A stretch of DNA of 64,000 nucleotides, taken from contig OY970300.1 in NCBI GenBank assembly GCA_963716245.1, forward strand, positions 1,612,001 through 1,676,000. The letters run 5' to 3'. The notes under the pieces are model-generated. The model saw only the letters and a program-made list of their open reading frames with translations, did no database searches and was not told the DNA's origin. The position numbers and the translations under genes were made by a program. The stretch's first letter is position 1. Every line of letters begins with the position of its first letter. Source of the DNA: VRUE01 sp963716245. GTDB taxonomy: Bacteria > Actinomycetota > Thermoleophilia > Solirubrobacterales > 70-9. Positions 57,058 to 64,000 of the stretch are shown here, in pieces.

Positions 57058-58107
57058 ATGATGCGACTTACGAGGCTGATAGCGATGCTGGCGCTGTTCG
57101 CCGCGCTGGCGCTCGGCGTGGCGGCTTGCGGCGATGACGACGACAACGGTGGCGGGGGCGGCGGCACCGCCGACCTGCCGACGATCAGGTTCCAGGGCCT
57201 GCCCGCCGACCCGGCGGCGATCCCGATGCTGGTGATGCAGGAGGAAGGACTCGACGAGAAACACGGCTTCAAAGCCGAGTTCGTCGAGGTCGACCCGGAC
57301 GCGGCGGCGAACACGCTGCTGCTAGGCGAGAGCGACATCGCGATGGAGCAGGATGCGGTGACGATGACGCTTGCCCAGCAGGAGGGCCAGCAGGGCGTCG
57401 TCTTCTACCCCGTCCTCAACACGATGATGAGCGTGGTCGTCCCGGAGGACTCCCCCGCCCGCACGCCGGAGGATCTGAAAGGCCAACGGGTCGGCCACTT
57501 CGGGGTCGACTCGGGGACGACTTCGGTGATCGCCCTGATGCTGCAGGAGCTCTACGGAATCGACGTCTTCGAGGACTACGACCTGCGCGAAGCCGGCCCC
57601 TCGGCGCTGCCGCAGCTGCTCAAAGGCGGCCAGGTGGACGCGATCTTCGACTACGAGCCGCTCGCCCTGCGTGCCGTGCTCGAAACGCCGGGCCGCTACC
57701 TATTCGAGCCGGCGAAAGCGTGGGCCGAGCGCGAAGAGGGCTGGTCGCCGTACTTGACCAACCTGGCGGCGCGGGTCGACTGGCTGGAAGAAAACGAAGA
57801 GCTCGCGATCGAAGCCAGGGAAGCCTGGCAGGAAGCGGTCGAACAGATCGAGGAGACGAACTACGAGATCTTCGCCGAGGAGCCGTACCGCGGCTTCCTC
57901 GCGCTCAGCGGCGAGGAGGAGCTCGACGCCTTCATCGACTACTGCGCCGACCTGCCCTGCTACCTGACCAGCTGGACCGACGAGGACATCGAAAAGCTCG
58001 ACGGGTGGCTGAATCTGATGGCGGAGAACGACGTGCTGATCGAAGAGCCTCCGACGGAGCCGGTGGCGGTTCAGCTGGAGGAGTTCTTCGAAGGCGGCAC
58101 GCAGTAA
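57058..58107 (+). CDS. ABC-transporter substrate-binding lipoprotein (NMT1/SsuA type)
   Basis: The 349-residue protein has a lipoprotein signal (LIAMLALFAALALGVAAC with Cys24) and an Asp/Gly-rich spacer. A type II periplasmic-binding fold follows (EEGLDEKHGFKAEFVEV, ANTLLLGESDIAMEQD, TPEDLKGQRVGHFGVDSGT, LPQLLKGGQVDAIFDYEP). This family serves importers of nitrate, sulfonates, pyrimidines and related small molecules. It is followed by two permeases and an ATPase in one unit. The ligand cannot be told from sequence. Confidence 0.9.
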   Translation: MMRLTRLIAMLALFAALALGVAACGDDDDNGGGGGGTADLPTIRFQGLPADPAAIPMLVMQEEGLDEKHGFKAEFVEVDPDAAANTLLLGESDIAMEQDAVTMTLAQQEGQQGVVFYPVLNTMMSVVVPEDSPARTPEDLKGQRVGHFGVDSGTTSVIALMLQELYGIDVFEDYDLREAGPSALPQLLKGGQVDAIFDYEPLALRAVLETPGRYLFEPAKAWAEREEGWSPYLTNLAARVDWLEENEELAIEAREAWQEAVEQIEETNYEIFAEEPYRGFLALSGEEELDAFIDYCADLPCYLTSWTDEDIEKLDGWLNLMAENDVLIEEPPTEPVAVQLEEFFEGGTQ

Positions 58108-58117
58108 CGCCGGAGCA

Positions 58118-58939
58118 ATGGAGAGCTCTCAGACCGCGACCACGGCCGGACCGCTCCTGCGGCCCGGCCGTAGGTGGTGGTCCGGGGGCGGCTCGGCCTC
58201 CGATCGCCTCTTCAGCGCCCTCGGACTGCTCAGCTTCGTCGCCCTCTGGTGGTTCGGCAGCGTCACCAGCGACTTCGTGCCGCCGATCGGCGAAGTGCTC
58301 GAGGCGGTGCCCTCGTTCCTGACCGAGGAAGACATCTACGGCGACATCGGCGACAGCCTGACCAGGGTCGTCGGCTCGCTCGCCGTCGCCGTCTTCGTCG
58401 GTTTCTGGGCCGCCTACCTGATGGCGCGCCGCGGCTTCTGGGGCCTGGTCGTCGCCCGCTACGTCGATCTCGCGATCGGCCTGCCGAGCACGATCGCGGC
58501 CCTGCTCGCGCTGTTCATCTTCAAGCGCTCCGAGGTCGGCGTCTTCGTCGTCGTCGTGATCGCCTGCTTCCCGTTCGTCGCGATCACCCTGCGCCAGGGC
58601 TTCCTCTCGCTCGACCGGCGCCTGGCCGAGATGGGCGGCGTCTACCGCTTCGGCACCGTCGCACAGATCCGCAACGTCACGATCCCGCACCTCGTCCCGT
58701 TCACGTTGGCCTCGGTCCGCAACGAGTACGCCCACGCCTGGCGCGTTGTCGTTATCGCCGAGCTGTTCGCGGTCAACAGCGGGCTCGGCTGGCGCTTCAC
58801 CCAGGCCTACGACCGCTTCCTGCTGGTTGACGTGGCGCTCTGGCTGCTCGTCTTCATCGTCCTCCTGCTCGGCACCGAGTACCTGATCCTGCGCCCGCTC
58901 GAGCGCTGGGTGCTGCGCTGGCGAGGCGGTTCGCCGTGA
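58118..58939 (+). CDS. ABC-transporter permease (nitrate/sulfonate type), first copy
   Basis: The 273-residue protein has about six membrane helices, and the EAA-like loop SLDRRLAEMGGVYRFGTVAQIRNVTIPHL marks the contact to the ATPase. The start has LFSALGLLSFVALWWFG and the end YLILRPLERWVLRWRG. It follows the binding protein by 11 bases and overlaps the ATPase gene by four. Two different permease genes flank the ATPase, so the channel is probably a heterodimer. Confidence 0.9.
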   Translation: MESSQTATTAGPLLRPGRRWWSGGGSASDRLFSALGLLSFVALWWFGSVTSDFVPPIGEVLEAVPSFLTEEDIYGDIGDSLTRVVGSLAVAVFVGFWAAYLMARRGFWGLVVARYVDLAIGLPSTIAALLALFIFKRSEVGVFVVVVIACFPFVAITLRQGFLSLDRRLAEMGGVYRFGTVAQIRNVTIPHLVPFTLASVRNEYAHAWRVVVIAELFAVNSGLGWRFTQAYDRFLLVDVALWLLVFIVLLLGTEYLILRPLERWVLRWRGGSP

Positions 58940-59715
58940 GCCGCCCCTACATAGACGTCGAGGGACTGCAGGTCTCCTACGACGGCGAGCACCTGGCGCT
59001 CGACGGGGTCGACATGGAGGTGAGCCGAAACGAGTTCGTGGCCGTCCTCGGCCCGAGCGGCTGCGGCAAGTCGACGATGCTGCAGGTCCTCAGCGGCCTG
59101 CTCGAGCCGGTGGCCGGCACTGCGACGATCGACGGCAAGGACATGACCGGCTCGGGCTCGGACCGGCCCAAGGTCGGCTACGTGTTCCAGGACCACCGGC
59201 TGCTGCCGTGGCGGACCGTCGCCGGCAACCTGAAGCTCGTGCTCGAGGCCTCCGGCGTCCCCAAGGCCGAGTGGGATCCCCGCATCGACCGCTATCTGGA
59301 CATCCTCCAGATCGGCCGCTTCCGCGACTCCTGGCCGATGCGCCTCTCCGGCGGTCAGCGCCAGCGGGTCTCGATCGCGCGGGCGCTGGCGATCGACCCG
59401 GCCGTCGTGCTGATGGACGAGCCGTTCAGCACGCTCGACGAGGTCACCGCGCGGACGATGCGCCAGCAGCTGGTCGAGCTCTGGCAGGAGAGCTCGCGGA
59501 CGATCGTCTTCGTCACCCACTCGATCCGAGAGGCGATCTTCCTCGCCGACCGGATCGTGATCCTGACCAGGGGGCCGGCGCGACTGCTCGAGGACGTCGC
59601 CGTGCCGATCGCGCGCCCGCGCCGCTACGAGGACGCCGAGATCACCGAGCTCGAGAGCGAGATCGTCGACCGTGTGATGGGCGTCTGGGGCTACGAGGAG
59701 CCGGCAACCGCATGA
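58936..59715 (+). CDS. ABC-transporter ATP-binding protein (nitrate/sulfonate type)
   Basis: The 259-residue protein shows Walker A GPSGCGKST (39-47), the Q-loop VFQDHRLLPWRTV, the signature LSGGQRQRVSIARALA, Walker B VVLMDEPFSTLD and the H-loop FVTHSIREAIFLADR. It matches the SsuB/NrtD/TauB group. The GTG start overlaps the first permease gene, and its stop overlaps the second. Confidence 0.95.
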   Translation: MSRPYIDVEGLQVSYDGEHLALDGVDMEVSRNEFVAVLGPSGCGKSTMLQVLSGLLEPVAGTATIDGKDMTGSGSDRPKVGYVFQDHRLLPWRTVAGNLKLVLEASGVPKAEWDPRIDRYLDILQIGRFRDSWPMRLSGGQRQRVSIARALAIDPAVVLMDEPFSTLDEVTARTMRQQLVELWQESSRTIVFVTHSIREAIFLADRIVILTRGPARLLEDVAVPIARPRRYEDAEITELESEIVDRVMGVWGYEEPATA

Positions 59716-60518
59716 ATGCTTCGACGCCGGCGGCGGAGGTCTCGACTCCCGCTGCGGGATTCCACCTCGACGTCGCCCGGGGCAGAAGGCTCCTGGCCTT
59801 CGTCGCCGCGGTCGTCGTCGGCGTCGTCGGCTGGCAGATCGCCACCTGGATCTCCGACGGCTGGATCCCGGGCGTCGGCGAGATCGCCGACGCAACGGTC
59901 GATTCGCTGCTCGCCGCCGATACCTGGGATCAGGTCTGGATCACCTCGAAACGGATCCTGATCGCGTTCGCCGTCTCGACCGCGATCGGGGTGGCGATCG
60001 GCTTCGCCAGCGGCCTCAACCGCAAGGCCGAGGCCTTCTTCCGTCCCCTCGTCACCATCGCCCTGGCCACGCCCGATCCGCTCTACGTGATCATCGCGAT
60101 CCTCGTCCTCGGCACCGAGGAATCGAGCGGGGTGATCGCGCTGACGCTCGCCCTCGTGCCCTTCGTCGTCACGATCGTGCACGGCTCAGTGAAAGCGCGC
60201 GAGAGCCAGCTCGACGAGATGAGCGCCGTCTACAGACTGGGAAGGCGTCGCTACCTCGGCCAGGTCCTCGCCCGCCAGGTGACGCCCGCCCTGTTCGCCG
60301 CAGCGAGGACCTCGTTCGCCTTCGCCTGGAAGATCGTCGTCCTGGTCGAGGCGATCAGCCAGCCGCGCGGGATCGGCAGCGAGATCTACGAACAGTTCCG
60401 GCTGCTCAACGCCGCCGAGATGATCGCCCTCGCGCTGATCTTCATCGTCCTGATGCGGCTCGTCGACGCGATCGTCTTCGGTGGGCTCGAGCGCCGTCTT
60501 CTGGCTTGGGCACGATGA
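59712..60518 (+). CDS. ABC-transporter permease (nitrate/sulfonate type), second copy
   Basis: The 268-residue protein has six membrane helices (LLAFVAAVVVGVVGWQIA ... MIALALIFIVLMRLVDAIVFGG) and the coupling loop ESQLDEMSAVYRLGRRRYLGQVLARQV. It differs clearly from the first permease, so the pair is not a recent duplicate. It ends 19 bases before the hydrolase gene. Confidence 0.9.
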   Translation: MNASTPAAEVSTPAAGFHLDVARGRRLLAFVAAVVVGVVGWQIATWISDGWIPGVGEIADATVDSLLAADTWDQVWITSKRILIAFAVSTAIGVAIGFASGLNRKAEAFFRPLVTIALATPDPLYVIIAILVLGTEESSGVIALTLALVPFVVTIVHGSVKARESQLDEMSAVYRLGRRRYLGQVLARQVTPALFAAARTSFAFAWKIVVLVEAISQPRGIGSEIYEQFRLLNAAEMIALALIFIVLMRLVDAIVFGGLERRLLAWAR

Positions 60519-60537
60519 GGGGCATGAGGGGGAAGCG

Positions 60538-61428
60538 ATGCGGCTGGGTCACCTGAGCGGGCCGGAAGGGCCGGAGCTGTTCGTCGAAGTCGCCGGCGCT
60601 CGGCATCCGGTCGGCCGGCTGCTCGACGGCGCGCCACCGACCCTCGACGCCCTGATCCGCGGCCCGCGCGACTGGCGGGCGGAGATCGCGGCGGCGATCG
60701 AGGACGATCCGGGCGCTCCCGAGGACGACGCGGCTGAGGCGCAGCTGCTGGAGCCGCTGCTGGAGCCGGGCGCGATCGTCGCGATCGGCCTCAACTACCT
60801 CGACCATTGCCGGGAGTTCGGCACCGAGCCCCCCAAGGCGCCGATGGTCTTCGCCAAGCTCCCGTCCAGCGTCTGCGGGCCGAACCAGAGCATCGAGTGG
60901 TCGTCGGCGATCACCGAAAGCGTCGACTGGGAGGCCGAGCTGGGCGTGGTGATCGGCGGCGTGGCGAAAGAGGTGCCGGCGGAGAGCGCGCTCGACCTCG
61001 TCTTCGGCTACACGGTCGTCAACGACGTCACTGCGCGCGACGTCCAGGCCGCCGAGGCCCAGTGGGTCCGGGCGAAGAGCCTCGACACCTTCTGCCCGCT
61101 CGGGCCGGTCGTCGTCACCGCCGACGAGATCGGCGATCCGCAGGCGCTGGCGGTCCGCAGCCGGGTCAACGGGGAGACGATGCAGGACTCGAGCACGACG
61201 GAGATGATCTTCGGGGTCGCCGAGCTGATCTCGATGCTCTCGCGATCTTTCACGCTGCGACCCGGCGACGTGATCGCGACCGGTACGCCGCTCGGCGTCG
61301 GGGCGTTCCGCGAGCCGCCGCGCTTCCTCGCCGACGGCGACGTGGTCGAGGTCGAGGTCGGGGGGATCGGCGTCTTGAGGAACCCTTGCCGCGTCAGGGC
61401 GGCGGACTACGAGGAGGAGCCAGCATGA
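60538..61428 (+). CDS. Fumarylacetoacetate hydrolase (FAH)-family protein
   Basis: The 296-residue protein has the FAH catalytic domain from IVAIGLNYLDHCREFG onward. Metal ligands are in DWEAELGVVIGG and GYTVVNDVTARDVQ, and the closing motifs are GPVVVTADEIGDPQ, RSRVNGETMQDSSTTEMIFG and LRPGDVIATGTPLGVG. FAH enzymes split C-C bonds of keto acids or decarboxylate them. The ATG at 60538 has a strong GGGGGAA upstream. In this operon it should act on the carbon skeleton after import and deamination. Confidence 0.92.
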   Translation: MRLGHLSGPEGPELFVEVAGARHPVGRLLDGAPPTLDALIRGPRDWRAEIAAAIEDDPGAPEDDAAEAQLLEPLLEPGAIVAIGLNYLDHCREFGTEPPKAPMVFAKLPSSVCGPNQSIEWSSAITESVDWEAELGVVIGGVAKEVPAESALDLVFGYTVVNDVTARDVQAAEAQWVRAKSLDTFCPLGPVVVTADEIGDPQALAVRSRVNGETMQDSSTTEMIFGVAELISMLSRSFTLRPGDVIATGTPLGVGAFREPPRFLADGDVVEVEVGGIGVLRNPCRVRAADYEEEPA

Positions 61429-61826
61429 GCTACCCGGCCTACCTCAACCCGCCGGGAGCGCCGGCCCCGATCGGGATGTACTCGAACCTGAGCCGCGCCG
61501 GCGATCTCCTCTTCGTCGCCGGACAGGTCGGCCTCCGCACCGACGGCGAGCTGGCGGGCGAGGACCTGGTGTCGCAGGCGGCACAGGCCTTCGCGAACCT
61601 CGCGACGCTGCTCGGCTCCGAGGGAGCCTCCCTGCGCGATGTGACCAAGTTCACCACGTACCTGGTCAGCGCGGAGGAGATCGACCGGTTCTTCGAGATC
61701 AGGGAACGCCTCTTCCCCGACCTCTTCCCAGACGGCGAATACCCACCCAACACGCTGCTCGTCGTCGAGCGGCTGGTGCGGCCCGAGCTGCGAATCGAGG
61801 TGGAGGCGATTGCGCGGGTCGGCTGA
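61425..61826 (+). CDS. RidA-family enamine/imine deaminase
   Basis: The 133-residue protein shows the RidA core SRAGDLLFVAGQVGLRTDGELAG, SLRDVTKFTTYLVSAEEIDRFFEIR and the C-terminal PPNTLLVVERLVRPELRIEVEAIARV with the conserved Arg. RidA hydrolyses reactive enamines and imines made by PLP enzymes or deaminases. Its place in the operon suggests that the pathway creates such an intermediate, as RutC does in pyrimidine breakdown. It overlaps the hydrolase gene by ATGA. Confidence 0.92.
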   Translation: MSYPAYLNPPGAPAPIGMYSNLSRAGDLLFVAGQVGLRTDGELAGEDLVSQAAQAFANLATLLGSEGASLRDVTKFTTYLVSAEEIDRFFEIRERLFPDLFPDGEYPPNTLLVVERLVRPELRIEVEAIARVG

Positions 61827-62823
61827 GCGGACGGCGGGCGAGCCGTCTCCCGTCACGGTGATCTCAACCGGAGGCACGATCGCGATGACGCCGATCGAGG
61901 CGGGCGACGGCGTCGCCCCCAGTCTCAGCGCCGCCGACCTGCTCAGGGAGGTGCCCGGCCTCGACCGCGTGGCCAGGCTGAGCGCCGTCGGCTTCCGGCG
62001 GCTGCCGGGAGCCCACCTCGAGCTGCGCGACGTGATCGAGCTCGCAGCGCGGATCGAGCGCGAGCACGACGAGGGCGCGGGCGTCGTCGTCACCCAGGGC
62101 ACCGACACCTTGGAGGAGGTCGCCTACGCGCTCGACGTCCTGCTCAGCCCGCAGCGCCCGGTCGTCGTCACCGGCGCGATGCGCAATCCTTCCCTCCTCA
62201 GCGCGGACGGCCCCGCCAACCTCTCCGCCGCGATCCGTGTCGCCGCGAGCCCAGAAGCGGCCGGCGCGGGCGTCCTCGTCGTCATGGACGACGAGATCCA
62301 CTCGGCGCGACTCGTGCAGAAGAGCCACTCCTCCGGCCTCGGTGCGTTCAGCTCCTCGCCGGGCTCGATCGGGTGGGTCTGCGAGGACCGGGTCAGCATC
62401 GTCCTGCGGCCCGTCGAGCAGGCGAAGATCGCCGTCCCACCGGGGGCCGACCCCCCGCCCGTCGCCCTGCTCACGGCCTCGCTGGGCGACGACGGTCGCC
62501 TTCTCGACCGGCTCCCCGAAGCCGGCTTCGCCGGTGTCGTGGTCGAGGCGCTCGGCGGAGGCCACCTGCCAGCGCCGATGGCCGAGCGCGCCGGCGCATT
62601 GGCCGAGCGGATGCCGATTGTCTTCAGCACCAGGGTCGGCAGCGGCGAAGTCCTGCGTGAGACCTATGACTTCCCCGGCTCGGAGGTCGACCTGATCCGC
62701 CGTGGCCTGATCCCGGCCGGTGCGCTTGACGGTCCCAAGGCGAGGATCCTGCTGACGCTCGCGCTGCTGGCCGGGCTCGACCGCGATGAGATCCGCCGCC
62801 GGTTCGCCGGGCCCACACCCTGA
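61810..62823 (+). CDS. L-asparaginase-family amidohydrolase
   Basis: The 337-residue protein carries both catalytic Thr motifs of type I/II asparaginases, VISTGGTIAMTP and VVTQGTDTLEEVAYALD, with MRNPSLLSADGPANL and a C-terminal GSEVDLIRRGLIPAG. Members release ammonia from asparagine, glutamine or related amides. The TTG start at 61810 overlaps the RidA gene by 17 bases; a GTG at 61858 (ISTGGTIA) is the alternative. It is the last gene of the operon, so a different amide than asparagine is likely but unproven. Confidence 0.9.
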   Translation: MRGSAERTAGEPSPVTVISTGGTIAMTPIEAGDGVAPSLSAADLLREVPGLDRVARLSAVGFRRLPGAHLELRDVIELAARIEREHDEGAGVVVTQGTDTLEEVAYALDVLLSPQRPVVVTGAMRNPSLLSADGPANLSAAIRVAASPEAAGAGVLVVMDDEIHSARLVQKSHSSGLGAFSSSPGSIGWVCEDRVSIVLRPVEQAKIAVPPGADPPPVALLTASLGDDGRLLDRLPEAGFAGVVVEALGGGHLPAPMAERAGALAERMPIVFSTRVGSGEVLRETYDFPGSEVDLIRRGLIPAGALDGPKARILLTLALLAGLDRDEIRRRFAGPTP

Positions 62824-62848
62824 CCGGCCAAGGCTGCGCGCAGCGAAC

Positions 62849-63040
62849 GAGTACCGCCGGCTGGGCCGCCCCGCCGAGGTCCGCCCTCGAACCGCCGGGA
62901 AGCGATAGCGCCAACCTCTACGCCTGACCTGGATCGACGAGGCCACCGGCTCGGCGGCCCCTGGCCCTCGCAGCCAGGCTCGGCCGGTCGATCGCGGTGC
63001 ATCAGGGCCACGGCTCGGTCCGCCTCGCCCGGCCCACGAC
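62849..63040 (+). pseudogene. Decayed fragment of a phzF-like gene
   Basis: This stretch is nearly the same as the second half of the PhzF gene at about 55183-55435 (shared GAGTACCGCCGGCTGG, CCTCGAACCGCCGGGAAGCG, CCAACCTCTACGCCTG and CGGCCGGTCGATCGCGGTGC). It lacks the start and roughly the first 118 codons. It has a deletion of about 66 bases after CTGGATCGACGA and several frame breaks. It fills most of the 328-base gap between the asparaginase gene and the nucleotidyltransferase module. Nothing else is seen in that gap. Confidence 0.85.
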
Positions 63041-63151
63041 CGGCGGGCGTTCGGGTCGGCGGCCGGACCTCGCTCGACGCGAGCCGGGCTTTCTGAAGGG
63101 ACGCCGAATCTCGTCGAATGCGAGAACCGGCGACCGCTACCCTCCGCGGGG

Positions 63152-63436
63152 ATGGCGAACGTCGCAGACCTGAAAGCCCTGCCCGGCGCAGACCTGATCC
63201 AGCGCGGCGTCGAGGACCTGGGCACGGGGCGTGAATCCGTCGAGGCGCTGCTCGTATCGATAGGCGCCCCGCGCCTGCGCTCGGCGGGCATCGATCTGTC
63301 TTCGCCGATCCCCTCGCCCGAGCACCGTCTCTATGCCCTACTCGCCCGCGAGGAGGGCGATGCCGCCCACTCCGCCTACAACGCCCTGATTCGCCGGCTC
63401 GTCAGCTTCGAGCGCGCAGCCGCATGCGCGACCTAG
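63152..63436 (+). CDS. Small protein partnered with a nucleotidyltransferase, possible antitoxin
   Basis: The 94-residue product is mostly helical (DLKALPGADLIQRGVEDLGTGRESVEALLVSI, LYALLAREEGDAAHSAYNALIRRLVSFERA) with no clear DNA-binding motif. It overlaps the nucleotidyltransferase gene by 13 bases, the arrangement of toxin-antitoxin pairs. The ATG has a -10-like TACCCT (63138-63143) eight bases upstream, again a leaderless layout. I do not recognise a named family. Confidence 0.7.
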   Translation: MANVADLKALPGADLIQRGVEDLGTGRESVEALLVSIGAPRLRSAGIDLSSPIPSPEHRLYALLAREEGDAAHSAYNALIRRLVSFERAAACAT

Positions 63437-63945
63437 CCGACTCGAAGCGCATCGAGCGGTTCATGCACGAGCTGGGGCGAGCCGTTCAGGTGGATGGCCG
63501 CGTCTACCTCACCGGCGGGGCGACCGCGGTCCTCTACGGCTGGAGAGAGACGACCATAGACGTGGACATCAAGCTGATCCCCGATCGCGACGAGATCCTG
63601 CGTGAGATCCCGCGACTCAAGGAGTCGCTGAACCTCAATGTCGAGCTGGCCGCACCCTCCGACTTCATTCCGCTGCCGAACGGCTGGGAGGACCGAAGCC
63701 CCTTGATTCGCCGAGAGGGAAGGCTGTCATTTCACCACTTCGACCCGGTCGCCCAAGCGCTCTCGAAGGCAGAGCGTGGACACGACCAGGATATTCGGGA
63801 CGTCCACGCGATGATCGCGCACGGCCTGGTGAACCCTGCAGAAGCGCTCATCCAATTCGAGGCGATCGAGCGGGAGCTCTATCGGTTCCCGGCGATCGAC
63901 CCAGGCTCGTTTCGCAAGGCGGTGGAGGACCTATTCTCGAAGTGA
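63424..63945 (+). CDS. Nucleotidyltransferase-fold protein (DUF6036-like), possible toxin
   Basis: The 173-residue protein has the minimal nucleotidyltransferase pattern VYLTGGATAVLYGWRETTIDVDIKL, with GG followed by the D-x-D pair, and a later RREGRLSFHHFDPVAQALSKAERGHDQDIRDVHAMI helix region with conserved Lys and Asp. Such proteins belong with AbiEii/MenT-like and DUF6036 enzymes, several of which modify tRNA or proteins as toxins. The preceding small gene is the likely partner. Beyond its stop only 55 featureless bases remain to the window end. Confidence 0.8.
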   Translation: MRDLADSKRIERFMHELGRAVQVDGRVYLTGGATAVLYGWRETTIDVDIKLIPDRDEILREIPRLKESLNLNVELAAPSDFIPLPNGWEDRSPLIRREGRLSFHHFDPVAQALSKAERGHDQDIRDVHAMIAHGLVNPAEALIQFEAIERELYRFPAIDPGSFRKAVEDLFSK

Positions 63946-64000
63946 GAGGACCGAACGACCCGGCTCCGCTCAACTCGATCGGGCGGCCGCGGCGCTCGCC

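Noticed and set aside
61864..63291. A 475-codon minus-strand frame covering the asparaginase and the phzF fragment
   Set aside because: Opposite to a conserved gene and a pseudogene; no domain is visible.
1..64000. CRISPR array, rRNA operon, IS transposase or prophage
   Set aside because: No regularly spaced direct repeats, no rRNA sequence, and no transposase, integrase or phage structural gene were seen on either strand.

Overview
The window is GC-rich, densely packed bacterial chromosome. The genes use many GTG and TTG starts, and they often overlap by 4 bases (ATGA, GTGA or TTGA). An actinobacterial-type integration host factor (mIHF) lies next to gmk, rpoZ and coaBC. With the fused secDF, the carAB/pyr operon and the ruvCAB-secDF-recJ-relA run, this points to a high-GC Actinomycetota. 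I infer a Thermoleophilia/Solirubrobacterales-type genome, but no rRNA is present to prove it. Nearly all of the left two thirds is core genome. No insertion sequence, phage or CRISPR array is visible.

Layout. 1-7803 (minus strand) is the translation operon rimP-nusA-infB-rbfA-nrnA-truB-ribF-rpsO-pnp. It is read from a candidate promoter and a leader terminator just upstream of rimP. 7903-10442 holds coaBC, rpoZ, gmk and mihF. 10536-19513 is a pyrimidine operon, pyrR-pyrB-pyrC-carA-carB-pyrKD, with a PyrR-binding hairpin in its leader. 19649-24502 is mixed: two paralogous lipoproteins, RNase Z, a PD-(D/E)XK nuclease, tRNA-Arg(CCG), an SRAP protein and a VapBC-type module. 24499-27744 carries a nucleotidyltransferase/epimerase pair and, upstream of it, threonine synthase plus a MoaD-like sulfur carrier under a SAM-I riboswitch. 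27993-32821 (plus strand) holds corA, a HIT protein, phosphomannomutase, a metallo-beta-lactamase and a lipid kinase. 32823-44362 (minus strand) is yebC-ruvCAB-(zinc ribbon/PAS)-secDF-(small membrane protein)-recJ-relA. 44389-55501 holds vitamin B6 synthesis (pdxST), an M29 aminopeptidase, a RpiR regulator, several membrane proteins, YjbQ, a PknB-type kinase and PhzF. 55542-62823 is a GntR-regulated catabolic operon: a DUF1989 protein, a four-gene ABC importer, an FAH-family hydrolase, RidA and an asparaginase-like enzyme. The right end has a decayed phzF fragment and a two-gene nucleotidyltransferase module.

The most unusual points are these. (1) A SAM-I riboswitch with a terminator controls a threonine-synthase-family enzyme and a sulfur-carrier protein ending in Gly-Gly-Cys. 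This suggests a protein-thiocarboxylate route into homocysteine/methionine. (2) PyrK and PyrD form one polypeptide whose linker is encoded by a palindromic element of about 120 bp. (3) A second palindromic family sits both inside the pknB-type gene and between two other genes. (4) The catabolic operon combines gene families in a way I cannot assign to a known pathway. (5) relA appears to lack any ATG, GTG or TTG start. (6) Many promoters place the -10 box 6-10 bases before the start codon, so leaderless mRNAs look common, and several share a TGnTACTCT extended -10.
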